Assembly: GCA_016490735.1 (NCBI GenBank)
Contig: JAEMWC010000011.1
Coordinates: 48,501 to 112,500, forward strand
Reading direction: 5' to 3'
Source: Pachyseris speciosa
Taxonomy: Eukaryota; Cnidaria; Anthozoa; Scleractinia; Pachyseridae
Length of the DNA stretch: 64,000 nt
The translations under genes were made by a program, and so were the position numbers. The first letter of the stretch is position 1. Each line of letters begins with the position of its first letter. Below are positions 56,801 through 64,000 of the stretch, in pieces. The notes under the pieces are model-generated. The model did not search any database. It saw only the letters and a list, made by a program, of their open reading frames with translations, and was not told the DNA's origin.

Positions 56801-59800
56801 TACTGTATCAATGTCGGGTTTGTACTCTCGGTTAAACGTCACAGTCACATCAATTGCCTGTCCTCTTCTAATGATAAGCTTTTCAGCTTCATAGTCGGCC
56901 GTCTTGTGAGCTTTGCGGTTCTCCTCTATATGGAATTCCACTCCTTCTGGCTTTAACTGAGATGCTGAAACGAAAACAGAACTGATAAGTAGGGTGTCTC
57001 TTTACTGGAAATATTAATAATTGTATTATTTGTTCCCGTTTTACGAATTTCCATTGTGAGCAAGCTTTTCCGGGCCGGAAACTAAAACTTTTTACTCTCT
57101 TTTCGGACTCGGGGTAGCCTGCGAGCAAGCTCTGCCAGGGGTAGGGGTGGGGGAGGAAAGGAGAGAAGGCTAGACTCGGGGCCGCCTACAACACTAATGC
57201 AAGATCCGATCATTTTGGGAGTCAGTTATACGTCCATTGCTGGCTAAAGCAAGCACACGTCGCCTCAGGTGCTGCGATCGCTCGCTTTGACTCCAAAGAC
57301 GATTGGCGCTTTCTTCGAACCAAGTAGAACCGACTACAATGTGTACCGGCAATATTTTGGTAGTGTTATTACGGACGATGTTTCATGAAAATTTTCTCTC
57401 AAAGGAATAAAAGCAGTACTTTGGGGCGTTGCACGAGTCTGCAAAAAAAAATGTTATATTGCAACAACGCATGTTTGGGAATTTAGTCGCAGCACCTTGG
57501 TATATATTGAGAATTGGCGCACGCCGCCGAGGTTCCCAGTTCTTGGTCTAGTTACCATACTATTTTGCTTATCGAAGTTGTTATTGACCAGATGCCATTA
57601 ATTTGGTTTTGGTTTTATGATCGTCAATAGAAACCATCTGATGGACTTTTTCTACCCTGCTGAAGCCCGACGCCGATCTCACATGAGGTTGTTCTCTTGA
57701 ATGAAGCCAATCAAATCCAGTCAAATCCATATAACAAAATAATGACTTTGCATACGCAAACTTAGTGTTTAGTGGGTATAAGGGTTGACGCAATACACGT
57801 TAACAACGATTGTAACTGTTAACGCCGTGAATTTAAAATAATTGATTACATGAAAGGTCTGGATTTTGCAACCTCGTTCCCAGGGTTCTCTCCTACTGAG
57901 AGAACCCTGGGAACGAGGTTGCAAAAACGAAACGAACGAGGTTGTGGTTTCTGCGGTCAGCTCGATGCTAGGTTTTATGCAACTCGATGAAAAAATTGTC
58001 CGGAGTATAAAAGACAGGTGTTTAACTCTGTCAAAATTAAAAGGGGTGTTTCCCTCAGATAGCTTCATAACGTCCGTACCTTTTTTGTTTCTAAACCTGA
58101 TTCTTGTTTATAAGAAAGTTGACCTTCCGTACCTTGAGGTTTCTTCTTGTCAATCTTCAAAGCTTTGTTCAGAGATCTGAACTTTTCGTCAGACAAAACC
58201 TTCGTCCTTCCTTCCAAACCTTCACCCATCTTGGCCTTGGCAAAAGCTCTTGAGTCAGTGCTAAATTAAGAAATAAGTTAGTAATCGTTAGGAAAATCAT
58301 CTGACCTTGTTTATGTCCTGGGGCCGCATATTCAAGCATAATAAAAAAAAAAACAGACGTACGTTGAACGGAAGCAAGCCCCAAATAAGGCTTATTTAAC
58401 TCAAACAGGATCATATAGACGTAAGTACTTTTTTTTAGTTATAACCAGCAATGAGTCAAACTAATGCCTACTCTGAAGACACAGGAACGCTTAATGGCAG
58501 CTAATTTACACGCAAAAGGCCAAAACGACAACGGAAAGGGAGAAGAAAGAGCGGGTGAGTTAGCACTGAAACCTAGTTGAATGAGTACTGGTTAAACAGT
58601 ACTTACAGGGCATCCTGAGGTTGTTCTTGTCCGCCAGTCCTTCGTCGCTTAGGGCTGTCATAAAAAATAAAAACAAAATGGATTCAAGTTAATGACCTCA
58701 CATTACGGAGTCACTGAGGAAGCCACGCAAAGGAAGACAGTATGGGTCATCCCGATGCACGGGGGTCTTGCTATGCCAAGTTCTTGCGCTTGCGTGGCGT
58801 TTCTATGGACCTCCACGGTTAATTCGTTTGCGGAGAGGTATTTGAGACCCGAAACGAATTCACCGAGACGAAATAAAAAGAGACCTAGGAACTAGGCAAG
58901 GCCGGTCAGGCTTAATCCGCCGACAGAAAGCTGTTAAAGGTTGCGGCAAAAATGACCCTGCCAGGGCGTATTGTTCAGCGGTTGTGCCCGTGGTACATCC
59001 GAGGGACAATCCGAGGAACTTTTGTTTGAGCGAATTAATGGCCTTTGCGGAGATTGCTTTTAGTACACAAGGGACTAAGAAGGGTGTGTAATTTTCCCCT
59101 TTTTGTGATCATAATAATGTCATATAACCTACCGTGTCCAGTCTGGCGTCGGAAGGGTCACAAAGCTACCTTCCCATTCACTAGCTGCCATGACAGACTT
59201 TCGGTTGGGTGTGAAGAATAATTTAAGGTGGCTCAACACCGGTTTCCAGCACTCTCCATCACTTTTACTTTGATGGATCAAGCAATCTTCATGGGTTTCT
59301 ACTTTTACAGACGCCGTACCAAACAAATTCTCAATCACTGATTGACAAGTTATGAATTTTTTCGACATAATAGGTTACCATAACAACAGTATAACCTGTT
59401 AGAAACAATCCTAATTGTAGCTTCAAGTGATAATACCTCAAACGAACTCAGTGACGCCCATTGTTGATTATCAGGAAATAACTAGCATTTTCATTTATTT
59501 CTTACAATTTGGTTCTCGTGAGAGTGAAATATTCAGTTTTCTGTCTATTTTTATATTTTGTATTTGTACAAATTGTATTTTTGTATTGTAAGTATTTCTT
59601 TCCTCTTTATTTCGTCTATTTTTGTTATTTTTTCTTCTTCCCATTGTTTTGGTGACTCTGTCCTGGCTCCGCACTCTGCACTGAGTGTCTGAGTATTACA
59701 GTGAGAAACCTCTAGTACCCGCTTATTTTACAGCTTTGGTAAACTTTTATCTACCCTGGATACCAGAGGGTTTTTTTTGGTTGGCTTGATCTGTGAGACA

Positions 59801-60851
59801 GGCGAAGCCGCAATACCAAGCCACGGCCGCTGCCGTGGCTAGGGGAAAGATATTTTTCGCGTCTCCGTTCGCTTTAGCGTTTAGCGGGTTAACCGTTCCT
59901 AGCCTGCGTCGCAGACAGTGTACAGGTGGTATACAGGTTTTCACCCAGGTTTTGAGTGACAAGTCCGGCTGCACCGCTGGCTAACCGATCCTCGCGAAAG
60001 AAAAATAAAACCTCTGGCATCCAGGGAAAGTTTTAACTCGTAGTTATGCGAAGTGAAAAAAAAAAAACAAATTCAATCTGTCACGCTTGTCCTATTAACT
60101 ATATTGATCACTAAGCACACATAAAATAACATAACAAACTCCCGATGTTAGTTCATAACAACTGCCCATTATCAGTGACCACCCAAACGTGAAGTCAAGG
60201 TTATGCAAATTATTAAAATCATATACCTGACAAACTACTGTACACCGAGGTCAACACGAATTCAGATCAAAACAGTCGAAGATATTCACGGGTCGCCATT
60301 TTTGTCATTCTTGGGTGCTAGTTTCGATTGGGAAATCTGAATAAATCCAGATTTACAATCGAACACAATATCTCAAAAGGGATTTCGTCCTGCAAATCCA
60401 TGTCAGGGAAGGATTTCACTTAAAAAAATCCGTTTATAGAACTTGTGTTCGACTGCAAATCCCAATATTTATAGATCTCAATCCAGACTTCCGATGGAAT
60501 GCACCAAGTCTAGAGACCATGAGGTAATTTGCATACAGGGAGGCACCAACAAAGCCAGAATATTCTTTGTATTACAAAATACGAGTTTCAAAATCTTGCT
60601 TAGAACTCTCATTAAACGACTCAGCAGTTTGGCTCACGATTAGCTACAGCGTGTTTCTCGCCCCAAAAGAAATCAGCGATGATTGAAACAAATACGTTAC
60701 TGATGGGAAATGTTTACATCACGAATCCGCAATACTCGGGTGTTTGATGAACTTAGAAAACTTACTCAGGGCTACTTGCTGGAGATCTTGCAGTTCCTTG
60801 TGATGAGGACGATGAAGCACCTCCAGATCTTCGGCTACTCCTTCGCGGCAT
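47624..60851 (-). CDS. Transglutaminase (protein-glutamine gamma-glutamyltransferase), complete
   Basis: Calcium-dependent cross-linking enzyme that joins glutamine and lysine side chains. Fifteen exons in transcript order: 60851-60766, 58654-58607, 58260-58133, 56964-56782, 56215-55955, 55082-54964, 54059-53952, 53399-53219, 52583-52448, 51530-51427, 50808-50563, 49906-49622, 49388-49228, 48547-48405, 47765-47624. They sum to 2,331 nt, 776 residues plus TAA, with all phases agreeing and no frame break. C362 (in YGQCWVFSG), H420 (NFHVWNE) and D443 (AHDATPQE) have the spacing of human TG2 C277/H335/D358, and W326 matches TG2 W241. An 85-residue N-terminal extension is basic and Ser-rich, with KRRR at about residues 31-34. 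No signal peptide is seen, so it is probably cytosolic or unconventionally exported. Orthology to a specific vertebrate paralogue cannot be assigned. Confidence 0.95.
47766..49227. other. Transglutaminase introns 13 and 14 (exon 14 at 48405-48547 excluded)
   Basis: Two introns of about 640 and 680 bp with no recognisable element. Confidence 0.6.
49907..50562. other. Transglutaminase intron 11
   Basis: Contains a hairpin at about 50158-50218 (TACCCTGCGAGCAGAGTCTT paired with GGAGACTCTGCTGGCAGGGTA), probably a tiny foldback element, and a run of 20 or more T at about 50426-50449. Nothing else. Confidence 0.65.
50809..51426. other. Transglutaminase intron 10
   Basis: Holds the perfect palindrome at 51301-51403 and nothing else that I recognise. 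Confidence 0.65.
51301..51403. mobile_element. Foldback MITE, copy B: perfect 51-bp palindrome
   Basis: The 51-base arms (starting CGAAAATTTGGTTTATCAAC) are exact complements around a single central A at 51352. The same family as 3587-3744 but without that copy's spacer. It sits about 23 bases inside the intron from the exon 10 donor. Confidence 0.95.
51427..54059 (-). CDS. Transglutaminase exons 7-10: catalytic core
   Basis: Exon 7 ([17 protein letters not shown] to ISAM), exon 8 ([23 protein letters not shown], then the active-site loop), exon 9 ([20 protein letters not shown]) and exon 10 ([31 protein letters not shown]). The nucleophile Cys codon is 53249-53247, the His codon 51523-51521 and the Asp codon 51454-51452. 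All the landmark residues of an active enzyme are present. Confidence 0.96.
51531..52447. other. Transglutaminase intron 9
   Basis: More than half of this intron is the inverted-repeat element at about 51929-52420. A G-run (GGGGGGG) near 51831 and a purine/pyrimidine patch follow. No coding potential. Confidence 0.65.
51929..52420. mobile_element. Inverted-repeat element, family with AGGGGCACCYAACGA ends, copy A
   Basis: Starts AAGGGCACCTAACGA and ends CTCGTTGGTTGCCCCTGCA. It shares an internal GGMT-AAGAATCCGAACAGAT-like block with the copy at 61632-62045. The right end is about 28 bases from exon 9. Confidence 0.65.
52584..53218. other. Transglutaminase intron 8
   Basis: No recognisable element. 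Confidence 0.55.
53400..53951. other. Transglutaminase intron 7
   Basis: No recognisable element. Confidence 0.55.
54060..54963. other. Transglutaminase intron 6
   Basis: Contains the G/C-rich inverted-repeat element at 54133-54545. The rest is unremarkable. Confidence 0.65.
54133..54545. mobile_element. 413-bp inverted-repeat element with GGGGAGGCTCCGCCC arms
   Basis: Left end CCGGGGAGGGGGG then ATACGGGGAGGCTCCGCCCC; the right end is the mirror, GGGCGGAGCCTCCCCGTAT then CCCCTCCCCCCCC. The middle has repeated TACCCCTTTCGTATACC-type phrases in both orientations. Non-autonomous. Confidence 0.8.
54964..60851 (-). CDS. Transglutaminase exons 1-6: N-terminal extension and beta-sandwich
   Basis: Exons 1-3 encode residues 1-87: a basic start (MPRRSRRSGG), a serine run, KRRR, and a Lys-rich end ([16 protein letters not shown]). 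The ATG at 60851-60849 was chosen because no earlier in-frame start is needed and exon 1 ends in a clean GTAAGT donor. Exon 4 begins the transglutaminase N domain: [20 protein letters not shown], then [18 protein letters not shown]. Exon 5 ends in NAWCK with a GC donor. Exon 6 ([20 protein letters not shown], then [15 protein letters not shown]) starts the catalytic core. Exon 2 (48 nt) is found from splice phase only, so it is the least certain. Confidence 0.88.
55083..55954. other. Transglutaminase intron 5 (GC-AG type)
   Basis: The donor is AAAG followed by GCAAGT (55954-55949), the standard form of a GC donor, and the acceptor is ATCGACAG. Nothing else recognised. Confidence 0.7.
56216..56781. 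other. Transglutaminase intron 4
   Basis: No recognisable element. Confidence 0.55.
56965..58132. other. Transglutaminase intron 3
   Basis: Contains the hairpin at 57864-57926 and a TAGCCTGCGAGCAAGCTC motif at about 57116 resembling the hairpin ends at 50158. The rest is unremarkable. Confidence 0.6.
57864..57926. repeat. Perfect hairpin (CCTCGTTCCCAGGGTTCTCTC family)
   Basis: TTTTGCAACCTCGTTCCCAG continuing GGTTCTCTC, a five-base loop (CTACT), then the exact complement. A related motif pair is at 46655-46755. A short foldback repeat family. Confidence 0.9.
59222..59480. repeat. Interspersed repeat, copy B
   Basis: Starts TTAAGGTGGCTCAACACCGG and shares with 18956-19200 the order of blocks CTTTGATGGATCA, AATAGGTTACCATAACAAC and TATAACCTGTT. 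Strongly diverged. Confidence 0.6.
59752..60030. mobile_element. About 280-bp inverted-repeat element
   Basis: Ends TACCCTGGATACCAGAGG and CCTCTGGCATCCAGGGAAAG are inverted, with flanking T/A-rich tracts. The interior carries inverted CCACGGCCGCTGCCGTGG, itself a small palindrome. Non-autonomous. Confidence 0.75.
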
Positions 60852-61189
60852 TGTCTTATTTATCTGCAAGTGCTATAAAGGTACGTATGAGCACCAATGT
60901 ACAAAGCACACAACGCCTATGTCACGCACAGATGCGCAAACGTGAAAAAACACTTATCGAATCTTGATTGGACAAACGGTCAAAGATTGTTGACCCGATG
61001 CACAAAGAAATTGGGTGGGGTAGCGTGTATAAGCGAATCATGCAGCACGCAATCGTACATTTGCGATTTAAAATCCTTTAATTCCCTTTGTTAAACGTTT
61101 CCTTGCAGTTTTGAACTGGAGAGGTTTTATTGCTATTTCTTCCCTTAAAGTCTCTCGAAGTAAACCCCTCCGGGGGGGGGGAGGGTACT

Positions 61190-61600
61190 CCCTTATTTGG
61201 GCTATAAAGGTCACGGCGTGCTGCCCCAAAGGGTATGGTTGTTTGGCCGTTTTGGTCTGAAATAGGGTATCAATTTTGACCATTTTGGTCTGAAATAGGG
61301 TATGGTTTGTGCACTCTAGTCTTGAGTCTTGAGGGTTTTTTTTTTAGAAGAAGCTACTTCTTCATCATTAAGCGATATAAACACCATCAACAAAAACCCT
61401 TTTTGTCTTTTAATGATGTTTACGCCAACTGTGTACGTGAAATAGGTCTGAAATAGGATATCAAATTTCTGGTCAGGTCTGAAATAGGGTAGGGAAAAAA
61501 GCAGATTTTGGTCTGAAATAGGGTAAGGGTTTCAGGAAGCGGGCCGCACACCCCCACCCAAATTTTCTGGGAGTACCCCCTCCCTCCCCCCCCGGAAGCA
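61190..61600 (-). repeat. Repeat related to the centre of the 1.18-kb palindrome
   Basis: In the minus orientation it contains GTTGGCGTAAACA, GATGAAGAAGTAG and ATACCCTATTTCAGAC in the same order as 26425-26600. GGTCTGAAATAGGGTA is repeated five or so times. Bounded by C/G-rich runs at 61170-61183 and 61572-61592. Confidence 0.65.
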
Positions 61601-61631
61601 AAACCGGCGTTCGTGACATTGCACAATGTAC

Positions 61632-62045
61632 TCAGGGGCACCCAACGACAAGTTTCGGTAGATATTCGCCTCAAACTTTCGGCGTCGATTAAAGAGTGCA
61701 CTCGGATTTTCGTAACTAAAACGTGGCCTAAAAGATTCGCAATTGGGAAATCATAGCCCCTAAGGTTTTCGGAAAGGTCGTAAGTCGCTGTTTTTGGCAA
61801 TCAAAAACGTCAACTAACATTTTCGGAAAGAAAATAGTTCCCTAGAAAGTTCGTGGAAAGTTCATTTCAGCTTGCATTTTCTCAAAGGAAGATTTTGTTC
61901 CCTGACATTTTCGGGCAATTAAAATTTCAGCTAGGGATTCCGAACAGATGGACTTCTTTTAGCTTATGAAAACATCACTCTAAACAGACTTCAAACACCA
62001 TAAGGAACTTAAAACTTTTGCATGGTTTGGCTCGTTGGGTGCCTC
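61632..62045. mobile_element. Inverted-repeat element with AGGGGCACCCAACGA ends, copy B
   Basis: Ends CTCAGGGGCACCCAACGA and CTCGTTGGGTGCCTCTG are inverted. Interior phrases such as ATTTTCGGAAAG recur in tandem. Related to 51929-52420. Confidence 0.7.
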
Positions 62046-62146
62046 TGTGTACTAGACGGTTATTCTAATTGATGCTAAATAAGTGTCTCGGTTATATTAA
62101 CTAAGAAAGTAGAAATTTTGCGCCTGAGGGATCGAAGGAGCAACAT

Positions 62147-62812
62147 AGACCTTTTGCAAAAATGGCCGCGATTTAAATATAGACCTTATCACGGTTTCAG
62201 ACGCCATCTTGGCGGGTAGGCAAATGGAATACAATTCACAGTGTTTGTATGCAACTCCGTTGTCAAAAAATTGCGTGAAGTGCCTCTTTCTTGGCAAAAA
62301 AATATGTTGCTAATTAATAGTACTAGGCAAAGAGTTTCACTGACAAAATTTGAGGGATTTAGCCGTACCAGAAAATGTTCTCTGGGTTTTTGAATTTTCC
62401 ATACATTCGTCTGTTATTTTTTCCCGGGAATTTTTTAGCCCGCCGCAAAACATTACAGACGAATGTATGGAAAAATTCAAAAACCCAGAGAATTTTTTCT
62501 GGTATGGCTAAATCCCTCAAATTTTGCCAGTGGAACCCTTTGCCTAGTACTATTAATTAGCAATACATTTTTTTTGACAACGGAACTGCATACAAACACT
62601 GTAATTTGTATTCCCTTTGCCTACCCGCCAAGATGGCCTCTGAAACCGTGATAAGGTCTATTCTTTTGTGTATATTCAAATTGGCCCAACTAGCCTCGAT
62701 CTTGGGAACAAAATTCAAAAGAATATCTTACCTCGAACGAGGTTAGTTGGGCCAATTTGAATATACACAATAGAATATTTAAAGAGCGGCCATTTTTGCA
62801 TGGGGTCTAGAC
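62147..62812. mobile_element. Large palindromic element with a second foldback inserted in its right arm
   Basis: The left arm runs AGACCTTTTGCAAAAATGGC, GACCTTATCACGGTTTCAGA, CGCCATCTTGGCGGGTAGGC, then TAATTAATAGTACTAGGCAA and CCATACATTCGTCTG to a centre near 62427-62445. The right arm mirrors it. Between the mirrored GATAAGGTCTATT and TATTTAAAGAGCGGCCATTT lies a separate inverted repeat (about 62662-62775) with arms TTGTGTATATTCAAATTGGC/GCCAATTTGAATATACACAA. Confidence 0.85.
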
Positions 62813-63779
62813 TGTTTTTCCTTTTTTCATGTATGAACCAGTATGCAGAGTTTGTTTCATAAATAAATCGAAACAGCTATTATAAACACGTTTCTCTACT
62901 TTGATGTTCAAAAACAAGAACCGGTGAAAACCCTAAAGCCGGGCCCATCAGTTGCAAATTGGGTGGGGTTGGATTCGCAACCATGCATGCAGAACGCTTC
63001 GTTCGTAATCGTGCATTTGTGATAAAAGCGCTGTTTATTTCGTCCTTTTTAACGTTTCTTTGCAGTTTTTAACTAGAGCTGTTTGTCACCTGTTGTTTTC
63101 CTTTAAGGTTTTCGAGGCAAAACCTGCATGCACAGTACGTCAATGTGCAATTTACTAGACGGTTATGCTAATTAGGTGTACTAAATAAAGATGAAATTTG
63201 CCTTCACTTGATTTGAAGAGTCAAGCCTTTTTCCTCCGTGAATCAATAGCATACAGAGTATGCCTCATAAATAAACCGAAAAAACTATTACAAAACACAA
63301 ATTTCAGCTGTAATATTGAAAAATTAGAAGCACTGAGTAGCGTTTGAAACCAAATAGGCGGGTACCTTGTTATAGACCGATAAGTGTATTAGGTGGTGTC
63401 TCAGTCAGTTTTGATTTTACAGGTTTGTGAGTTTTCAGTTGTGGGCTATTTTCCCGCTGCTATTTATCTGTTTTCTAGACATTTGTACGGCTTCAGCTTA
63501 TCAGTGAGGTGTGCTCCAAAATCCCCAAAATGTGACCATCTTGATCGAAGAACTGAGCTGGGTGACAGAGAACGAAGCCCCGTGCCAGCAAATCCAGAGG
63601 CTCCATTCCCGTCGCGGGCCCCAGATGTTCCAGATGTTCTCTACCTTACGCTCTTAACAAATGAGTATCGCATCGTTCTTGCTTTAGCAACGCCCTGAAA
63701 ATTTGATTAAACTCCAGAACTTGGAATTTCTCTTCACGTCCGATTCGAAATAAGAAATAAAATTCAGAACTAAGGCGTT

Positions 63780-64000
63780 AAGCCTGGTTTTCACTAGCGA
63801 CGCAAGCACAAGCGCAAGCATACGTAGCTTCAGTGTCAAGTGAAAACGAACACTAAGCAAGTGAACGCAAGTATAAGCGCAAGCACAAGGAAAAGGAAAA
63901 ATTTGATCCTTGCGCTTATACTTATGCTTGCGTTAAGCCTGTTTTCACAGTGAAATAAGCGTTCTTGTGCTTGAGCTTATACTTGCACTTGTACTTGCGT
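63780..64000. repeat. GCAAGC-rich inverted-repeat element, cut by window edge
   Basis: TTAAGCCTGGTTTTCACTAG at 63780 is followed by many CGCAAGCACAAGCGCAAGCA units, then the complementary strand motif (CTTGCGCTTATACTTATGCT) from 63919, with TTAAGCCTGTTTTCAC repeated at 63934. A foldback element made of short imperfect repeats; its right end is outside the window. Confidence 0.7.

Larger units (their letters stand above)
58655..60765. other. Transglutaminase intron 1
   Basis: A 2.1-kb first intron containing the interspersed repeat 59222-59480 and a short inverted-repeat element at 59752-60030. Possible regulatory content cannot be judged from sequence. Confidence 0.65.
60852..64000. other. 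Upstream flank of the transglutaminase gene
   Basis: No gene found. The first 300 bases should hold the promoter, but I see no clear core element. Beyond it are several inverted-repeat elements (61190-61600, 61632-62045, 62147-62812) and GCAAGC-type repeats at the right edge. The interval 62820-63780 shows nothing recognisable. Confidence 0.6.

Noticed and set aside
59129..59368. Frame ending [17 protein letters not shown] with a GTAGGT donor, considered as a transglutaminase exon
   Set aside because: Exon 1 (60766) and exon 2 (58654) already join in phase, and most of this frame overlaps an interspersed repeat also found at 18956.
63393..63698. 101-codon plus-strand frame near the right edge
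   Set aside because: No recognisable domain, no repeat partner and no splice context; probably chance.

Overview
This is eukaryotic nuclear DNA: AT-rich, with two intron-containing protein genes on the minus strand and dense short inverted-repeat transposons. The protein sequences and the style of the repeats suggest a cnidarian, most likely an anthozoan such as a stony coral. That assignment is an inference, because no marker gene is present.

Gene 1 (minus strand, start codon at 43210, running off the left edge at base 1) encodes a giant coiled-coil golgin resembling giantin (GOLGB1). I could chain 17 exons in consistent phase. They give at least 5,036 codons before the window ends, so the C-terminal membrane anchor expected of giantin would lie outside. 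Two exons are about 5.7 kb each. One carries nineteen 42-residue (six-heptad) repeats. The other carries four copies of a 410-540-residue module, with a degenerate fifth copy at the left edge. The part at 2.6-7.8 kb has four single-base frame breaks. A nearby 662-bp tandem duplication has copies that differ only by indels. Together these point to poor base-level quality on the left side of the window rather than to a dead gene.

Gene 2 (minus strand, 60851 to 47624) is a complete 15-exon transglutaminase of 776 residues. The Cys-His-Asp triad (C362, H420, D443) has the same spacing as in human TG2, the splice phases all agree, and one intron is of the GC-AG type.

The 43.2-47.6 kb intergenic region holds a LINE 3' tail and long microsatellites. 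The introns and the 61-64 kb flank hold many mobile elements: an inverted pair of 1-kb TTAA-flanked piggyBac-like elements, a 1.6-kb TA-flanked element, a 0.77-kb TTA-flanked element, a 1.2-kb palindrome nested in a larger element, perfect hairpins, LINE 3' ends and a decayed HIRAN-like transposon ORF. The two genes are not obviously connected functionally (Golgi tethering versus protein cross-linking). I found no RNA gene that looks functional, no CRISPR array and no bacterial-type operon. The most interesting features are the modular expansion of the giantin-like protein and the layered foldback elements.
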